Below, in pieces: positions 1 to 12,069 of a stretch of 64,000 nt of DNA. The translations under genes were made by a program, and so were the position numbers. Numbering within the stretch: position 1 is the first letter of the stretch; each line of letters opens with the position of its first letter. The notes under the pieces were generated by a model, which searched no databases, was not told the DNA's origin, and saw only the letters and a program-made list of their open reading frames with translations. Origin of the DNA: Coleophoma eucalyptorum (lineage: Eukaryota; Ascomycota; Leotiomycetes; Helotiales; Dermateaceae); contig JALRME010000024.1 in assembly GCA_026120035.1 (NCBI GenBank), positions 310,001 through 374,000 on the forward strand, written 5' to 3'.

Positions 1-100
1 CAATACACGGTCAAACATGGCTCACCTAAGGCGACTATTGCATTCACAACCGGTGACCGTGTTACCTAGAACAACTAGCCTAGCATAGGATATTTACATT

Positions 101-137
101 CATTCCCAGTCCCATTCCCATTCCCATTCCCAATCCC
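101..137. repeat. CATTCC-type hexanucleotide repeat
   Basis: About six imperfect copies of a CATTCC or CAGTCC/CAATCC hexamer lie in tandem. This is a simple sequence repeat outside any gene. Confidence 0.85.
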
Positions 138-3100
138 AGGCGCATTCGACGCCACCGCGCCGCCCCTCCCTCGAAATCATGGGGTAAAAAGGACTACTTA
201 CCTCATTGCCAGGGGTATTTTTAGTCATGGTCACGCCCGGATCTACAATAGTACACTACAAGTGCAGCCAGTAGACCAGGATGGATCCGCAACTGTTTAA
301 TAATGAAAACCATGCAATATCCTCTTCACTTCCTGCTTCACCCCTCGATGGACAAATCCGCTTCCGTCTCTCCGCCTCGTGTGCTCTGAGCTCGAATGAC
401 TTAATCACGTTTCGACAACCTAGCCCAACACGTTTCTGAACAAGGCACTCACGTCACGCATGCCCATGCCGTGCTGTTGGTCAATGTGTCCTTTCTTACC
501 TAAGAGAACTCTCCCTTCCCAACCGATCCCTTTCGCAAAGCTTTCTTTGTCCTTCGCTACTGTAGCGAGAAAGTTCGAAATGGTGTCAAAGCAGAAGCAT
601 GAAATCCCAAAGCACCATCACGTCATAAGGACGGCTACACGGCCTCTTTTTTTTCCCTTTCATCGCACATTTGTTTTTTTTTTTTCTAAGTTGTGTTTGG
701 TGCCCTGATCACGGGCGCAGTGGTGTCATACGGTACCTGGACAACGCATAGACTTTCTTTTTCTTCGCTCCTTCTGGGCCCTCTATGGCTGACGGCAGGG
801 CTTTGGGTCTTGCATCTTGGCCTTCTTACCCCACAATACGACGTACGAGGAAGATGCTTGGATGCGGGGAGGGGGAGGAGCCAAGGAAGCCACGGTTGGC
901 TGTTGCACCAAATTTGTCATATCCCATAGCCCAAGGGAAGTCCCACGAGTTTGGCCTCAGGTCTCCACTTACGTTTGTCGTCATGCTCTTGGCTTGTTTT
1001 CCTTCACTTTCTTTGCGAATGCCATGACCACACACTCACAACCTCGGACCTTTCTTCCCTGTCTCCCGTCACGTCAAAAAACATCAATGATTCTGGACCT
1101 CTGTTGTATCTTCCACCCTGGATCTTGTCGATGATGAAACACTGGAAGTCTGTAGCCTTAGGAGAATTTATTGCACTTCCTTGCATGAAGTGGTTCTTCT
1201 TACCTGACATTCCACACGCGACAGCAAGAAAGAGCAACGAATAACGCAAAGGATCGCTGACTGCTGCGGCACGGCTCCTGTTTCCTCGGCATAGAGGAGG
1301 CTGCTATGACAATGCGTATACAGTGTAGTATGTCAGCATGAAGTTCGAGAAGCAAGACGGAGCTGAGAAAATCAGCCTATCAGCCTTGCTTCTGCGGAGC
1401 CCTGCATTGCGTTTCTACGTGTCTATGTCCAGCACTCTGTCTCGAATCGCCTGCCTTGCAGCATGACTACATCGAGATGCGCTCGGGATAGGTGGTTCGA
1501 CACCAGAGCATTGCCAATAGCAAGCGCTCCTCCCCAGTAGCATCTGTGGGATCGATATCTCGCGAGATGCAAGATACACGGCACTTCCACAGTACAGTAG
1601 CACCCGTATATGCGCTGTACGTACCGAGAAGATCCACATGAGGGCCAAAAAGTCAGGTCAGGTCACGCCAGAAAGGAAAGTCCAAGCCCAAAAAGCCAGA
1701 AAAAGTCATACGTCTTTTCGGAAAATTTCTCTCCTCCATCATCCACAACTCTAAAACTTCGAAACTGCCTCCCCTTGTCCATTCGAGTCTAGCCGGATCT
1801 ACAAAAAACATCGCCGGTAGATTTGCACAGGATGGTTCTCCATAGCACTTTTTCATTTTTTGTTTCGCGCTCGTAAGTGCCGTATTGTCAGTTTTGCCCA
1901 CTTCCCGTCCATACCCGCTGGCTGAGAATTGGTGGGACATGCACATCTGTAGAGGAGAGGAAAGGGATCAAGGGCACATCCGTCATCGGCTCGCTTCGAG
2001 TGTTGAGTCTTTTGGAAGATCCACAGCTTGTGTCCGTTTCTTGTTCCCGTACCATATCTGCATATTTGCATCCCGAAGAATTCTCTTCTTAGGTACTCGT
2101 GACTGTTTCCGTTCCCACCGAGAAATTTGAAAAGGGGCAGTAGTACAAAAAACAATGGGGACGAAAGAGATTCCCATGGTCGCGCAAAGGCACGAGTTTG
2201 CCTTAGTGTTCTTCTCCTATTGTTCATTGAAATTGAAACAATGCTTCGAGGCGAGCGAGATCCAACGGGGGGCACTTGCACTCTCCCGGCTTGACGGGAG
2301 ACCTACTTCCAAGCGAGCGGATGCGCCTTCAGGCAAAGTAGCGTTTTGTCCGTATTGTATCAATTCTGTGGGTTATGTCGTGATTTGTCTCTAATTCTTA
2401 TGACTCTGTTTGCCCTGCTCAGTGGGGGCACAAAGAGTGAATGAAATATTTCCAAAAAGTCACCAAACCATGTTCCCTGACCATGTTTCCAAGCACCAAG
2501 GAAAACCCACAATAGCTTTCCAGAGGCATTGCGAATAGCTATTCCCGGTTTCCACAACCACGATCGTGGATCCCGCGGAAGACGGGTACGCTGGAAGAGG
2601 CCATGACTGCTTTAAACGACCATTGTCAAAGAACTCCAAGGATCTATCCAGCCCTTCTCTTACAGGTACCTATTTTTTTTTGTCAACCACGCGGACGGAT
2701 CGGGCGTATGGATGAACGATGGCCAGGCAAAGCGACATCCCGTTTCCGTTTCCGTCCCCGTATTCGTTCGTTTGAGGTATCCGGGTCAGCTATAGGGCAA
2801 CTACTGTTTCACCCGTTCTTACCCGTCCGTCGTCCGCCGTCCGTCTGTTCATTGTTCTTGTAGTCTGATGGCGTGAAGGAATGGCTGGCTGTTGACGCAC
2901 CACGTAGAGTAGGCTACCGGTTTGGTATGTGCGTACGTTTTGGGTTGCGGTGCATCCAAAGAATGCAATCCTCGTATCTCGGCCGTAGATGAGAATTATT
3001 TTTTTTATGTTCATAACTCACCCGCTCGTCCTATGTGAAACCTTAGGAATTTTACCACTGCGCACGTAAGGTGAAAATTTCTGCTTCTCCTTGAGTCCAT

Positions 3101-3757
3101 GGAATGAGAGGGGATATTGGGTGGACTGATATTTTCTGATATTGACTGCACGAGAATGGAATGGATGACTGTTTCTCTCATTTTTCGGGGTAGGTCTGAA
3201 AATCTCATAAGGCTGACAGGCAAGGTACGGACATAGGCAAGGGGAGCTCCTCTGTGTTGTCAATTTCGACCAGAGGTTTCGGCCGGTAAAGGAGAGGAAT
3301 TTTTTTTTTCATTGGGCAATTGGGATGGATGAGTCAAGATAGAGCCTCACGTCACTTTTTAAAGAATTCTCCACCGGATTCATGGTTCCGCTCTCGGGGC
3401 CCAAGCCGTAACCAGGATTTGCTAATAGCATGAGCTGTCTTTTCTTAAGGTCGCACAGTCATACATACGATAATACCATTCTAACTAGGCTAAGGTATGA
3501 GAAAAATTGGGAATTTATTACCCTAGCATTGCTGCTACACACAATGCGATACAACCCGTTTCTAGATTGCCCCAGGGGCATCGAAGATAGTGCCCACGGG
3601 AGCCTAGAGAGATTCTAGACCCAACTTTGTATTCTCTCCACCTTTCAAACAAAGACTATATACCTTGTGCAACGACAGCATCGGTCTCCTTACAACATTG
3701 TGCTGTCGTAGAGGTCTAGACTCACGGGAGGAATCAAGAGGAGCTACAGTAGCATCA

Positions 3758-3780
3758 ACAGCAGCAGCAGCAGCAGCAGA
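3758..3780. repeat. CAG trinucleotide repeat
   Basis: Seven perfect CAG units occur in a stretch with no supported coding frame. It is a likely length-variable microsatellite. Confidence 0.85.
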
Positions 3781-4308
3781 AGTCTTGCCTGCTCGTAAAG
3801 GCTTGAGGTACTACTTCGTACCTACCCCAGAGATCCAGTTCTTTTCCCGGGTACAACCGCCTGTGCTTGTGGCTCGCTAGGAATTTCAAGCCGGGACAAC
3901 GCGATATCAAGCTTTTCATCCTGCTTACTGTTGCTGAGGTGTGCTTCGTGAATGCCTTTTTGAGCTTCCCGCCCGGTTACGCCGACCTACAGTTTTTTTT
4001 TTTCTCCCCTCGCCGCTTTTCTCGCCGTCGTCTATCTTTCCCTTTCTCTTTGCTGACGGCTCGTTGTCTGTGTGGGCTTGTGGGTTCAATTGGCCTTGAA
4101 ACCTGTCTTGTTCTGTTCATCCGGTTACCCAGCGGGCTGGGTTGGGCTGGGAAGTCGGGCGAGGGAGCCTTTTTTTTTGGGTAGCTCAGAACTCTCTACC
4201 TTGGAAAAGAAGGAAACAAGAGACGAGACGAGACGAGAGAGGCATTCCTTTGCGGATCACAGTTGCAGGTCGCGCTTTAATCGGATATCCTAGTTGAGCC
4301 TTCGGGCT

Positions 4309-4328
4309 TTATTATTATTATTATTATC
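4309..4328. repeat. TTA trinucleotide repeat
   Basis: About six tandem TTA units are followed by a short T run. It is non-coding. Confidence 0.8.
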
Positions 4329-5420
4329 ATTTTTTTTTCATGTATATTTTTAAGGTGTTGGGTGCTGGGTGCTGGCCCATTGGGTCCTTGAGATCTACCT
4401 TGCATTGGGAAAATTTGCTTTTCTCGTTCAGTTGTTCTCTGCCTGAGAAAGAGGCTGAGCTGGCAGGTGGGCGGAGCAGAAATGCCCTGTCAAGATGCTG
4501 TCTCGTACCGGCTTCGTCGCCTCCACTGTGTGTGTCTTCACAGCGCCTTGCCAAAGCCCACGGGAGGTGGTGACAGGTTCAAAATCGTCCTTTTCGCTTC
4601 CAGGCTAAGTTGTTTCTTGGGATTGGAGCCTGCTTGTGTTCAGGGGTCTCTTGTGCGTCTACGAGTGGATCACATTTTGTACTTGTGCTTATAGCTCAAG
4701 TTGTTACTTGCCCATTGCTTGAATTGACCTCATGGGAGTCTCTGGACGACAAATAAGAGAGAGTAGGGATATCTCCTTTCTTTGCCTGGTTGAATAATCC
4801 CAAAGAAGCAAGCAACCTCTGCTTCGCATCTTCCGAGGCATTAATTCTTGTCTTCTTCTTTCGCTCATCCGAGCCTTCTCCCTTGCATGCTCTCAAACAT
4901 GGCCGACTTCCACGTGTTACTTCCACAAGAGAAGCCGTAACAGCTGCCATGCAGAGTAGATCGTCGATCCTGTCATATTTTTGCCTTTTCCTTGCCAAAG
5001 ATGCCGAACTCCCATTCTGTCAAATCGCGGCAAGAATCCGAAGGAACCGAGTGAAATCCTACGGGTGTACTTGCCAGCAAATATGTGGTGAAGGTGGGAA
5101 GCCACTCAGACTTGCAGCCCTTGTTTCCGATGGCAGCATCTGATCGAAAAGAGAGCGGTTTTCCGAAAAAGAAATGCCCGATGCAAGGAGCCGCGTTCAA
5201 ACGTACCTACATATATTTTTCGTGTATAGTTGCAGGTTGATCCTCTCTCAGATGTACGAATAGTATACCTGATCGGCGAAAGACATGGCCTTCTTTCTTT
5301 TCTGCTGGGATTTCCTGGATCTGCTACCGCCCTCACATGCTTAAAGAGCTCTTATATAGGGGCGAGGGCTTGAGTTAGCTCGAAGTTGCTCTTCAACACT
5401 TGCTTTTTCTCCTTCTCATC

Positions 5421-5456
5421 CTCCTCATGCTGCTCCTCATGCTGCTCCTCATGCTG
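5421..5456. repeat. 12-nt tandem repeat, three copies
   Basis: Three perfect head-to-tail copies of CTCCTCATGCTG run into a CTG-rich stretch. All frames around it are short, so it is most likely a non-coding minisatellite. Confidence 0.85.
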
Positions 5457-7512
5457 CTGCTGCTTGCTGCTCTCTGCTTCCCGCATTCTTCATTCATTGA
5501 GTCGGAGAGTTGCGATTTGCTCAGAACGCGTAAGGCCATGAATTCCGCCTACATATTCGATGGATGACAGCAGCTGAGACGAGAAATGAGCGTGCTAATC
5601 CAGCAAGGAGTTGTGTTCCGAGAGTGTGTGACTACCTTAGTGGCACACGGGTTGATGCCTATCCTATCTTATGTCCAGTGGTAGATGCCAAATCAAGATA
5701 CAAACTGTGCCAAACGAAGGGCTCTGCTGCTTTGAAGAGATTGCTAAGCAAAAGAAACAAGGCTGTTCCAGATCACCTCGATCTGTTGACACGCTTCGAT
5801 CCCAACAGATGACAATCATTGCTCTTGCTCATTCCCGGCATTACTTTCTGTGCCGGTATACAGCTAACATTATTCCCGCTCACCTTGCATCCGGGCTTCT
5901 GCTATCCTATATACTCAAGCAACAAGAGAAGTACGCGGAATAGATCGTAAGCCTGTCTTCTTTCTCACTACATCTCTATGCCACGCGCTGCACTTTTCGA
6001 GCTTTTCATCAGTAAGCTACTCTTCCTTCCCAGCTTCGAACAACTGCCTATTGTTTCGAACGCTTTAACGTTACGCTAAGCAATTGCATACATATACATA
6101 CATGTATATGCTTTCCCGAAGGAGAACACAGCGTGGTAAAGGGTCGGGGGGTTTCACCTGTAAGCCTGTAACGGGCGGGGAGTTCATTGTCGGAAAGTGG
6201 CATTTCTGAGAAACCTTCCTAAGGAACTATTATTTCCTGTTTCCGTAGCTGAAGGGAAGCCCATGCTTACGTTTCCCTCTGGCTTCCTTTGCCTTGCAGA
6301 ACCTAGTCTTGTGGTGTTCCCTTGAAACTCTATGCTCCCAGACCATTCATAGGGCTCCCGCATTGATCAGCTAACGGGAATCCCCCATCCCTCCCACAAA
6401 TTCAACGACGCAAGCCTCGGAGGAAAGATAATTGCTTCGCAGAGACTGGAGGCTTGGAATGCAGTTCCCTAGCGACCCAGCAAACTGGGGTGCCGCCGTT
6501 AATCCGACCTTTTAAGGTTGAGGGCCGCATCTCTGAAGGTCGGCGAACCTTTCGATGGCCACGTAATATTCTACTCCCCCCAATATCGAAAAAACCCCTC
6601 AATCTGGCATTTCCTTGCTTTGAGTTGTGGCCAGACGTGGCTATTATTGCCATATGCTAAGCTATGCTGGGAAAAGAGAGCTTGACTGTTGAGCCCTTGA
6701 AACCTCAACTACGAAAAGGTTTCAATATTGTAGTTAGGCCATCCCTCCACGCAAAAGCTTGGTCTGGGAACGAAAACCCCCGTCTCTACGCAGGCAGGCA
6801 GGTAGGTATGTGTGATCACTAAGCCGACGATACCATCGAACGACTGGCTGAATCATCAGAGGAACTTGCCTTTCTTCTCCCGAGGCCGCGCGGGACTTCT
6901 CCGAGGTTTTGTCGGTAGGTAGGTAGGGTGTTCCCCAACAAGAACACACCGGTCAAGACGGCAAGAGTTAAAACCCACGTCAGTCTGCGGTACATCCTCG
7001 TCCTAGAGTTCTAGGTGACGTAGTAGAATGACATAGTCGGGTTGGCCTTGATGAGGATTACTAACCCTGGTCTATACACGCATTGATCAGAAGCAGAACG
7101 CTCGGGAGTTTATTCTCTCCATTTTCTTTATATCCTTTTTGGGGAGGGAAGGGGAAAGGAAGAGTTTGGCTAGCTTGCTAAGGTGTTGAAGTGGCAATAA
7201 ATTGCGTCATTTGAGTGTCTGGTAGTGTTCAGGTTATGTAGCATCCTCTGGTGTATTCTACTATCTCTGTGTCATAGTTAGAACTCAGATACCTTCTTCT
7301 ATAATGCCTCAGATGTCACTGATGATGACAATTCTGCCCCAAGTCTATGAGGTGATATGTGTTTATTGGGTTGCGAGAAATTCAAGATATCCTTGATGAA
7401 ACAGACCGAGGAGAAGTTTAGCGACGAGTTTCCATATGCACATACAAACACTACAAGTTGTGAGCCTTCAACAGTTGACGATGTAATACGACGGCTGTGT
7501 TCAATTGCTTAT

Positions 7513-7893
7513 CTATTCACTGACTTCTGCACACCCCACCTGTGCTTTTAATGATGGAGTTGCGCCTAAAGGAGAAATCTCGTCATTCGACGTGTGCCTC
7601 AAATCCGCAGATATCTTACACAAGAACCGACATAGATCAGTGTTTGCTCCATAATACACATACAGTAAGCCTTTCTTGTGGGCCAATCTTTCCTTATGCT
7701 CAGTTCTCTCCTCTTCAATAGAATGATAGGGCTCATAACTTATTGGAATTGACCAGGTGAAAGACCACCACCTCCATGTGTGAACTTTTAGGCCATCACC
7801 GAGATTCTTGACAGTTTCATGCCCGCCTTCTTCGTGATATAACAGTACTACTGCTACTGGAGATAATATCGATATGACCGGTAAGAATCTCAT
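7513..7893 (-). CDS. possible 3' exon or overlapping small ORF (126 codons)
   Basis: This frame overlaps the 3' end of the RS-repeat gene in another register. It begins with a hydrophobic stretch (MRFLPVISILSPVAVVLL) and continues with an aromatic-rich segment (HTWRWWSFTW) and a charged tail. It has no recognised domain. The frame is closed just upstream by TAA, so it could join the RS gene only through an intron. A 64-nt candidate with a weak GTGCCT donor and an acceptor ending ATGAG would preserve frame. It could equally be a separate small gene or chance. No function is assigned. Confidence 0.3.
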   Translation of the reverse strand: MRFLPVISILSPVAVVLLYHEEGGHETVKNLGDGLKVHTWRWWSFTWSIPISYEPYHSIEEERTEHKERLAHKKGLLYVYYGANTDLCRFLCKISADLRHTSNDEISPLGATPSLKAQVGCAEVSE

Positions 7894-9115
7894 GGTCCAT
7901 TAAAATGCAGTGGCACTGAATTCCTGAATATGCTTCAGTGTTGTCGAGGCACTTATAGCCATCTCGCTTCTGACGTGAGCGAACACCGTCATCTCGAGAT
8001 CGATATCTCAAGCCATGACGAGAACGGCGAGGAGACCTAGATCTAGATCTAGATCTCGAAGACTGAATTCCTCCATCCCCCAAAGTCTCATTGACGAAAA
8101 CCCGCGTCGCAGCCCTGTCGAATGCTCTGTCTCGATCCACATCCCCCAAAGCCTCATTCTCACCAGCCCTAGCAACCTGACCTCGACGTCCTTCTCTGGA
8201 GTCCCGCTCCTCACCCGTCCCGTCATATCCAAGAGGTGGTAGTTCATAGACTTGCTGTGCAGCATCCGAACTTCGTCTGATCTGCTCAACAGCCTGCTCT
8301 ACGGCTCTTTCTTGAGAGTCAGTAAGTGGCTCGACCGGTGCGGGGGGACGCGCCGGTGGTGATCTGGGCGGCGAGGTTGAGTTGATGGGTGAGCAGGGCG
8401 TTGGGGGACAGACGTCGCTTTCGGGGCTTGGGGAGGCGCTGCGTGTGTGTCGGGGCTGCTCTGGATGGATTAGATGCCCCCCGTCGATATTCGAACGGGG
8501 TTGGTGATCTGAAGCTGAGGTTGAAGTATTGCGTGAGGTATGTTCCAGAGGCGTTGGGCTGCGCTCGCCAGGACTAAGCGACGGTGTTCTCAGATCTTCC
8601 TGAGGTCCTGAATCGCCATGCTCCTCATAATCATCAGGCCAGTGGCTTCCTATTCCTGGCGAAGTTCTAGCTGGGATGTGGTCTCCATCATCGTCGCGCT
8701 CATTGACGCCGGAATAGTCTTGCCAGTTAACCTCTGGGCCGTCATGGTCATCCTCTGTACGTCTCTCGCTAGGTTCCTCGTCATCGTACTGCGTGTTCAT
8801 ATCTTCGTCCATTCTCCTAGGTGAAGCTGGGGAAAGTGATCTCGTTTCTGGCCATCCACTTGGGCTTGCACATACTGTGACGGGCGAATTGCCTGGCTCG
8901 TATGTTTCATCTCTGTCGCTGGGCCAGATAGGTGTACGCGGTTCATGATCATACGCTGGTGAGGTTGTGGGTTGGTCGCTTTGGAACTGAGACACTGGTG
9001 ATAGAGTTGATTCCTTTAGTTGGTGATCTGGTGCTGTAATGTTTCTGGAAGCGTTCGTTGTGTTTGTGCCGTTTGAGCTCATGGAGCGCTTTCTCTCATC
9101 TTGCGACTTGACCAT
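7817..9115 (-). CDS. Ser/Pro-rich protein with short RS-repeat tail
   Basis: A single-exon frame of 432 codons whose ATG sits in a strong CACCATGG context. The protein is low in complexity throughout. The first 300 residues are rich in Ser, Pro, Asp and Glu with many SP and TP dipeptides. Near residues 355-375 comes an arginine-serine run, SRSRSRSRSPRRSR, encoded by tandem CTAGAT-like hexamers, like the RS domains that mediate nuclear protein or RNA contacts. No RNA-recognition motif or other fold is visible, so calling it a splicing factor is not justified. The last 40 codons may be replaced by an alternative 3' exon in the overlapping frame at 7513-7893. Confidence 0.6.
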   Translation of the reverse strand: MVKSQDERKRSMSSNGTNTTNASRNITAPDHQLKESTLSPVSQFQSDQPTTSPAYDHEPRTPIWPSDRDETYEPGNSPVTVCASPSGWPETRSLSPASPRRMDEDMNTQYDDEEPSERRTEDDHDGPEVNWQDYSGVNERDDDGDHIPARTSPGIGSHWPDDYEEHGDSGPQEDLRTPSLSPGERSPTPLEHTSRNTSTSASDHQPRSNIDGGHLIHPEQPRHTRSASPSPESDVCPPTPCSPINSTSPPRSPPARPPAPVEPLTDSQERAVEQAVEQIRRSSDAAQQVYELPPLGYDGTGEERDSREGRRGQVARAGENEALGDVDRDRAFDRAATRVFVNETLGDGGIQSSRSRSRSRSPRRSRHGLRYRSRDDGVRSRQKRDGYKCLDNTEAYSGIQCHCILMDHEILTGHIDIISSSSSTVISRRRRA

Positions 9116-9533
9116 GGTGACAGCCCTTAGGCAAGAAGTGAGGGAGGTGCTCTTTATGATTCAGAAAAGCCGTCCCTCTCTTCATTTAAGAGAGCTGTCA
9201 ACGGGTTTCAACTAGGAGATATGAAGATGCCTTTTGATGTTGAAGTTATGGCCTTTGAGAGTGTCTTCAGATGTCTTAGTATCTGCAGGTGTTGCGACAA
9301 CGACAATGAAGTATTGGGATAGAAGATCGCAGAAACAAAGCAAGAGAGACTGTGTGATGTGTTGAGACTGAAATTCTTTGTTGATCTTGGCTGAGATATA
9401 TGCGACATGATCGTTGCAGCAACCGTCTCTCATTATAACATGACCGATAGTAACAAAGATACAAGATTAAGAACAAAATAGGGGCACAAGATGTAAACTA
9501 GCACAAATTGAATTCACAAACTAGATAACAACA

Positions 9534-10936
9534 CTAGGAGCTCTCTTTAACAATTGTTTGTAACGCCTTCACATAATCTCCCACTTCATTTGCTCCCTGG
9601 ATAGTGAGATCCCTCTTTCTACCTTCAATGATAACATACGGCACGGAATCCACTCCATTTCCTTGCTGCTCAGCGATCAAGTTCTTGACATCCATCAAAG
9701 CCTCATACTCATCATCAATAACCACCTTCGCATCCTTTTCTTCAATTCCAGCATCTTTGCAAGCCTGATAAAGCGTAGCCGGGCTACTTGGATGTTTCTC
9801 TTCCTCAAAGTATTGGTGATAAAGACTATTGACCAACTTGTCTGCCACCTCTGGCCCTTTTGCTTCTTGGAAGTGTTGGATAAGACGGTGTGCGTCAAGG
9901 GTATTGGCGACTGTGCCTCCAAACTTGTACTCGATGCCAGCGGTAGCTCCGTAAGCAGACATGAGCGTGATGTACATCTTCATCTTGTCCTCTGAATTGC
10001 CATATCTGGACTTCTTGTACCACTCATACTTGTCTTCGCCCTCCTTGCTCGCTTCTGGATATAGCTGATACGGCAAGAATTTTATGGTGAAATTTACCTT
10101 TGATGCTGCCTCGGTTTCTCGCACCTGTCTAAGGGCTAGGCAAAATTCGTTAATAAAGTTCTAGGCCAGGAGCTGTTCTGTGTAGGTAATTTGTGAAAGC
10201 CCTGAAAGCTTTACAGAGCTTAACGTTATTGAGAGGGTAGTTGAGCTTTCCGACCATATAAGAAAAAGACAATGCAGTGCACAAAACAGCATGGACTAGA
10301 CAAGAAGCAATGTGACGACGGCCTAGTGTAAAGACTAGGGACTGACGAAAGACACTTGTGGGGGACTAATAGCCTTACACAGGAGTGTTGCTATCCACAA
10401 AAGTACTTGATTGATACTAAGGAAACAGAGTATGAGGGTATACAGCTAATTGCCGCACAATTTTTGCAATTAAACAACATGTAGTTTTCACAAAGTAAAG
10501 GCTGAACCTTAAGGGCATCCCGGTGCTCAAAAGCAACAGTACTCATAATAAAATTGTCAGGGGCTCTTACAAGCACCTTAAACAGCTGCCATATCCACGG
10601 CAATGTGCAAGAACCCGCAGCTGGGTGCTCAAGGTGTAGGGAGAGGTACGCTTGTACCATAGTTGACCCTCATCAGGAAGCCAAGAACAAAACACCAAGA
10701 GAGCAACTGAAAACAAATGCGTCCTTACCTTCATCAAGTCTATGCAATGTTAACGTCAGCAGTCCGGAATAAACCATATCGAAATAGCACAGAATAAACC
10801 GGCACCTACCTTCGTTTTGCCAGAAACGTCCTTAAACAACGTCAGCCATATATACCGTACGTACACTGCACCACCTCTGAGACACATACCATGGGCAGAT
10901 AGTGTCGAGCGTAAAGGATATCTGAGACTCGTACAT
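9534..10936 (-). CDS. DsbA/FrnE-family thioredoxin-fold protein
   Basis: Four exons give 226 residues: 10936-10890, 10830-10810, 10739-10729 and 10135-9534. Donors are GTATGT, GTAGGT and GTAAGG. The third exon is only 11 nt. The join yields ISFTLDTICPWTFLAKRRLDE followed by ALRQVRETE, which fits the family N-terminus. The C-terminal part carries the DsbA-like helical insertion and the VPYVIIEGR segment with the cis-proline strand. The usual CPWC redox pair reads CPWT at residues 14-17, so the second cysteine is missing. Family members are oxidoreductases or glutathione-S-transferase-like isomerases; the substrate is unknown and a cytosolic site is likely because no signal peptide is seen. The third intron is about 593 nt, far longer than any other intron here. 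Confidence 0.85.
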
Positions 10937-12069
10937 GACTGAAGGAAGTCAGTCGGGCGGGCGGGCGGATACGAGAGGGCGTGGTGGCTATTTTGGGGAG
11001 CAGTTTGGAGCCGGAAACGGATTGAGGAATGTGCAAGAGAGGCAAGAACAACAAAACGTGGAGAGTCAAGAATGATGGTGACCGTTTAATGCGAATTGAT
11101 AACTTATGCACACCGGTGATAGATGGGTTACAGCGACAACAGAAAGAGGGGTGAGTTACTCTGTCCCCACATTCAACTGGCAACTGGCGGGGGGTGTGGC
11201 GTTGAAGTGGTTGGTTATGAAACCACCAGCCACCAACGACGGAACGACGGCCGGCCTGCCTGCCTGCCCTGATCGCGGTCGCTTAGTAAGGTAACCATGA
11301 TTTGGTACTTCGTATTAGACAAATGATGACTGCTTGCGCGAGCGGAATGCTAAGAATACCTAGGTACTTGTCTGATGCTCAAGACGAAAAAAAGGAAAAG
11401 TGACGAATGCGGCTATGCTTATCACTTCGGACGGGTGCCTGGGCCGGGACGGGGTCAGGAAAAGGATCTCGGTGGGTACATACGCACCCTATGCGCAAAG
11501 GGACGGCAAGAGGCTGACAAGTGAAAGCAAAGGCGGACCTGAAAAGAAGGGATCTCAAAATAGAAAGCAGCAATCGAGAGAAGATGCATGATCATGATCT
11601 CATGGCCGTGAAAGACTTAGTGAGTCTTTGTTCTTCCATGCTTGCTGGCAGCGACAGGACCGCTCGGGCCAATTGCAGGCTGTGGTTGGGGGTCCAGCAG
11701 CTGGCGGACTCGCCGTTAGCGTCCTCGGCAACTACAGGAGGCTGCATCCAGCGCGCACATTCAGGCTGTGGGCGTGGATTTTTCGCTGTGGCGTAGTTGC
11801 CTCTCTTAGTCGGCGGTGGTAGGGCCTCGTCCTCGTACCTGGCTGTACCTGCTCGCTTCGGCTGCGTCCAACTTCTTGCCTCAGTATGCCGTCTGTCTTA
11901 GATATCTGATCAAGTTATAAAATTGGGAAGTACCCTCCTCCTTCTGCTTCCATCATCACCCTCTCAGAAACATACCAATTCACGTCTTGCGCTCTACCTC
12001 AATACAAACAACTGTGGTTCTCCTTTTGGAATAGCACTTTCGTTTATTCATCTTTCGTAATCAGTCAAC
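10937..12069. promoter_or_regulatory. divergent intergenic region
   Basis: This 1.1 kb separates the divergently transcribed FrnE-type gene and the GPI-type secreted protein gene, so it should contain both promoters. No gene is supported inside. A GGGCGGGCGGGCGG-like run lies near 10953 and pyrimidine-rich DNA precedes the right-hand start. Confidence 0.45.

Larger units (their letters stand above)
1..7512. other. gene-poor leading region
   Basis: No coding region can be supported in this 7.5 kb. Open frames are all under about 145 codons, overlap on both strands, and lack recognisable domains or convincing splice-linked partners. The DNA is rich in short homopolymer T runs and pyrimidine tracts, as in fungal promoters and long leader regions. 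Simple repeats at 101-137, 3758-3780, 4309-4328 and 5421-5456 are listed separately. It may be upstream or downstream regulatory DNA of a gene beyond the left edge, or may carry non-coding transcripts. A spliced gene made of very small exons cannot be excluded. Confidence 0.5.

Noticed and set aside
1492..1502. Match to a tRNA B-box (GGTTCGANNCC)
   Set aside because: The flanking bases do not form a T-arm and no A-box or acceptor stem is found at the right distance.
1853..2281. 142-codon minus-strand frame
   Set aside because: Mixed composition with no motif, and overlapping frames on both strands. Consistent with chance at this length.
10391..10660. 89-codon minus-strand frame inside the long intron of the FrnE-type gene
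   Set aside because: No domain or splice-linked partner. The host reading frame bypasses it cleanly.
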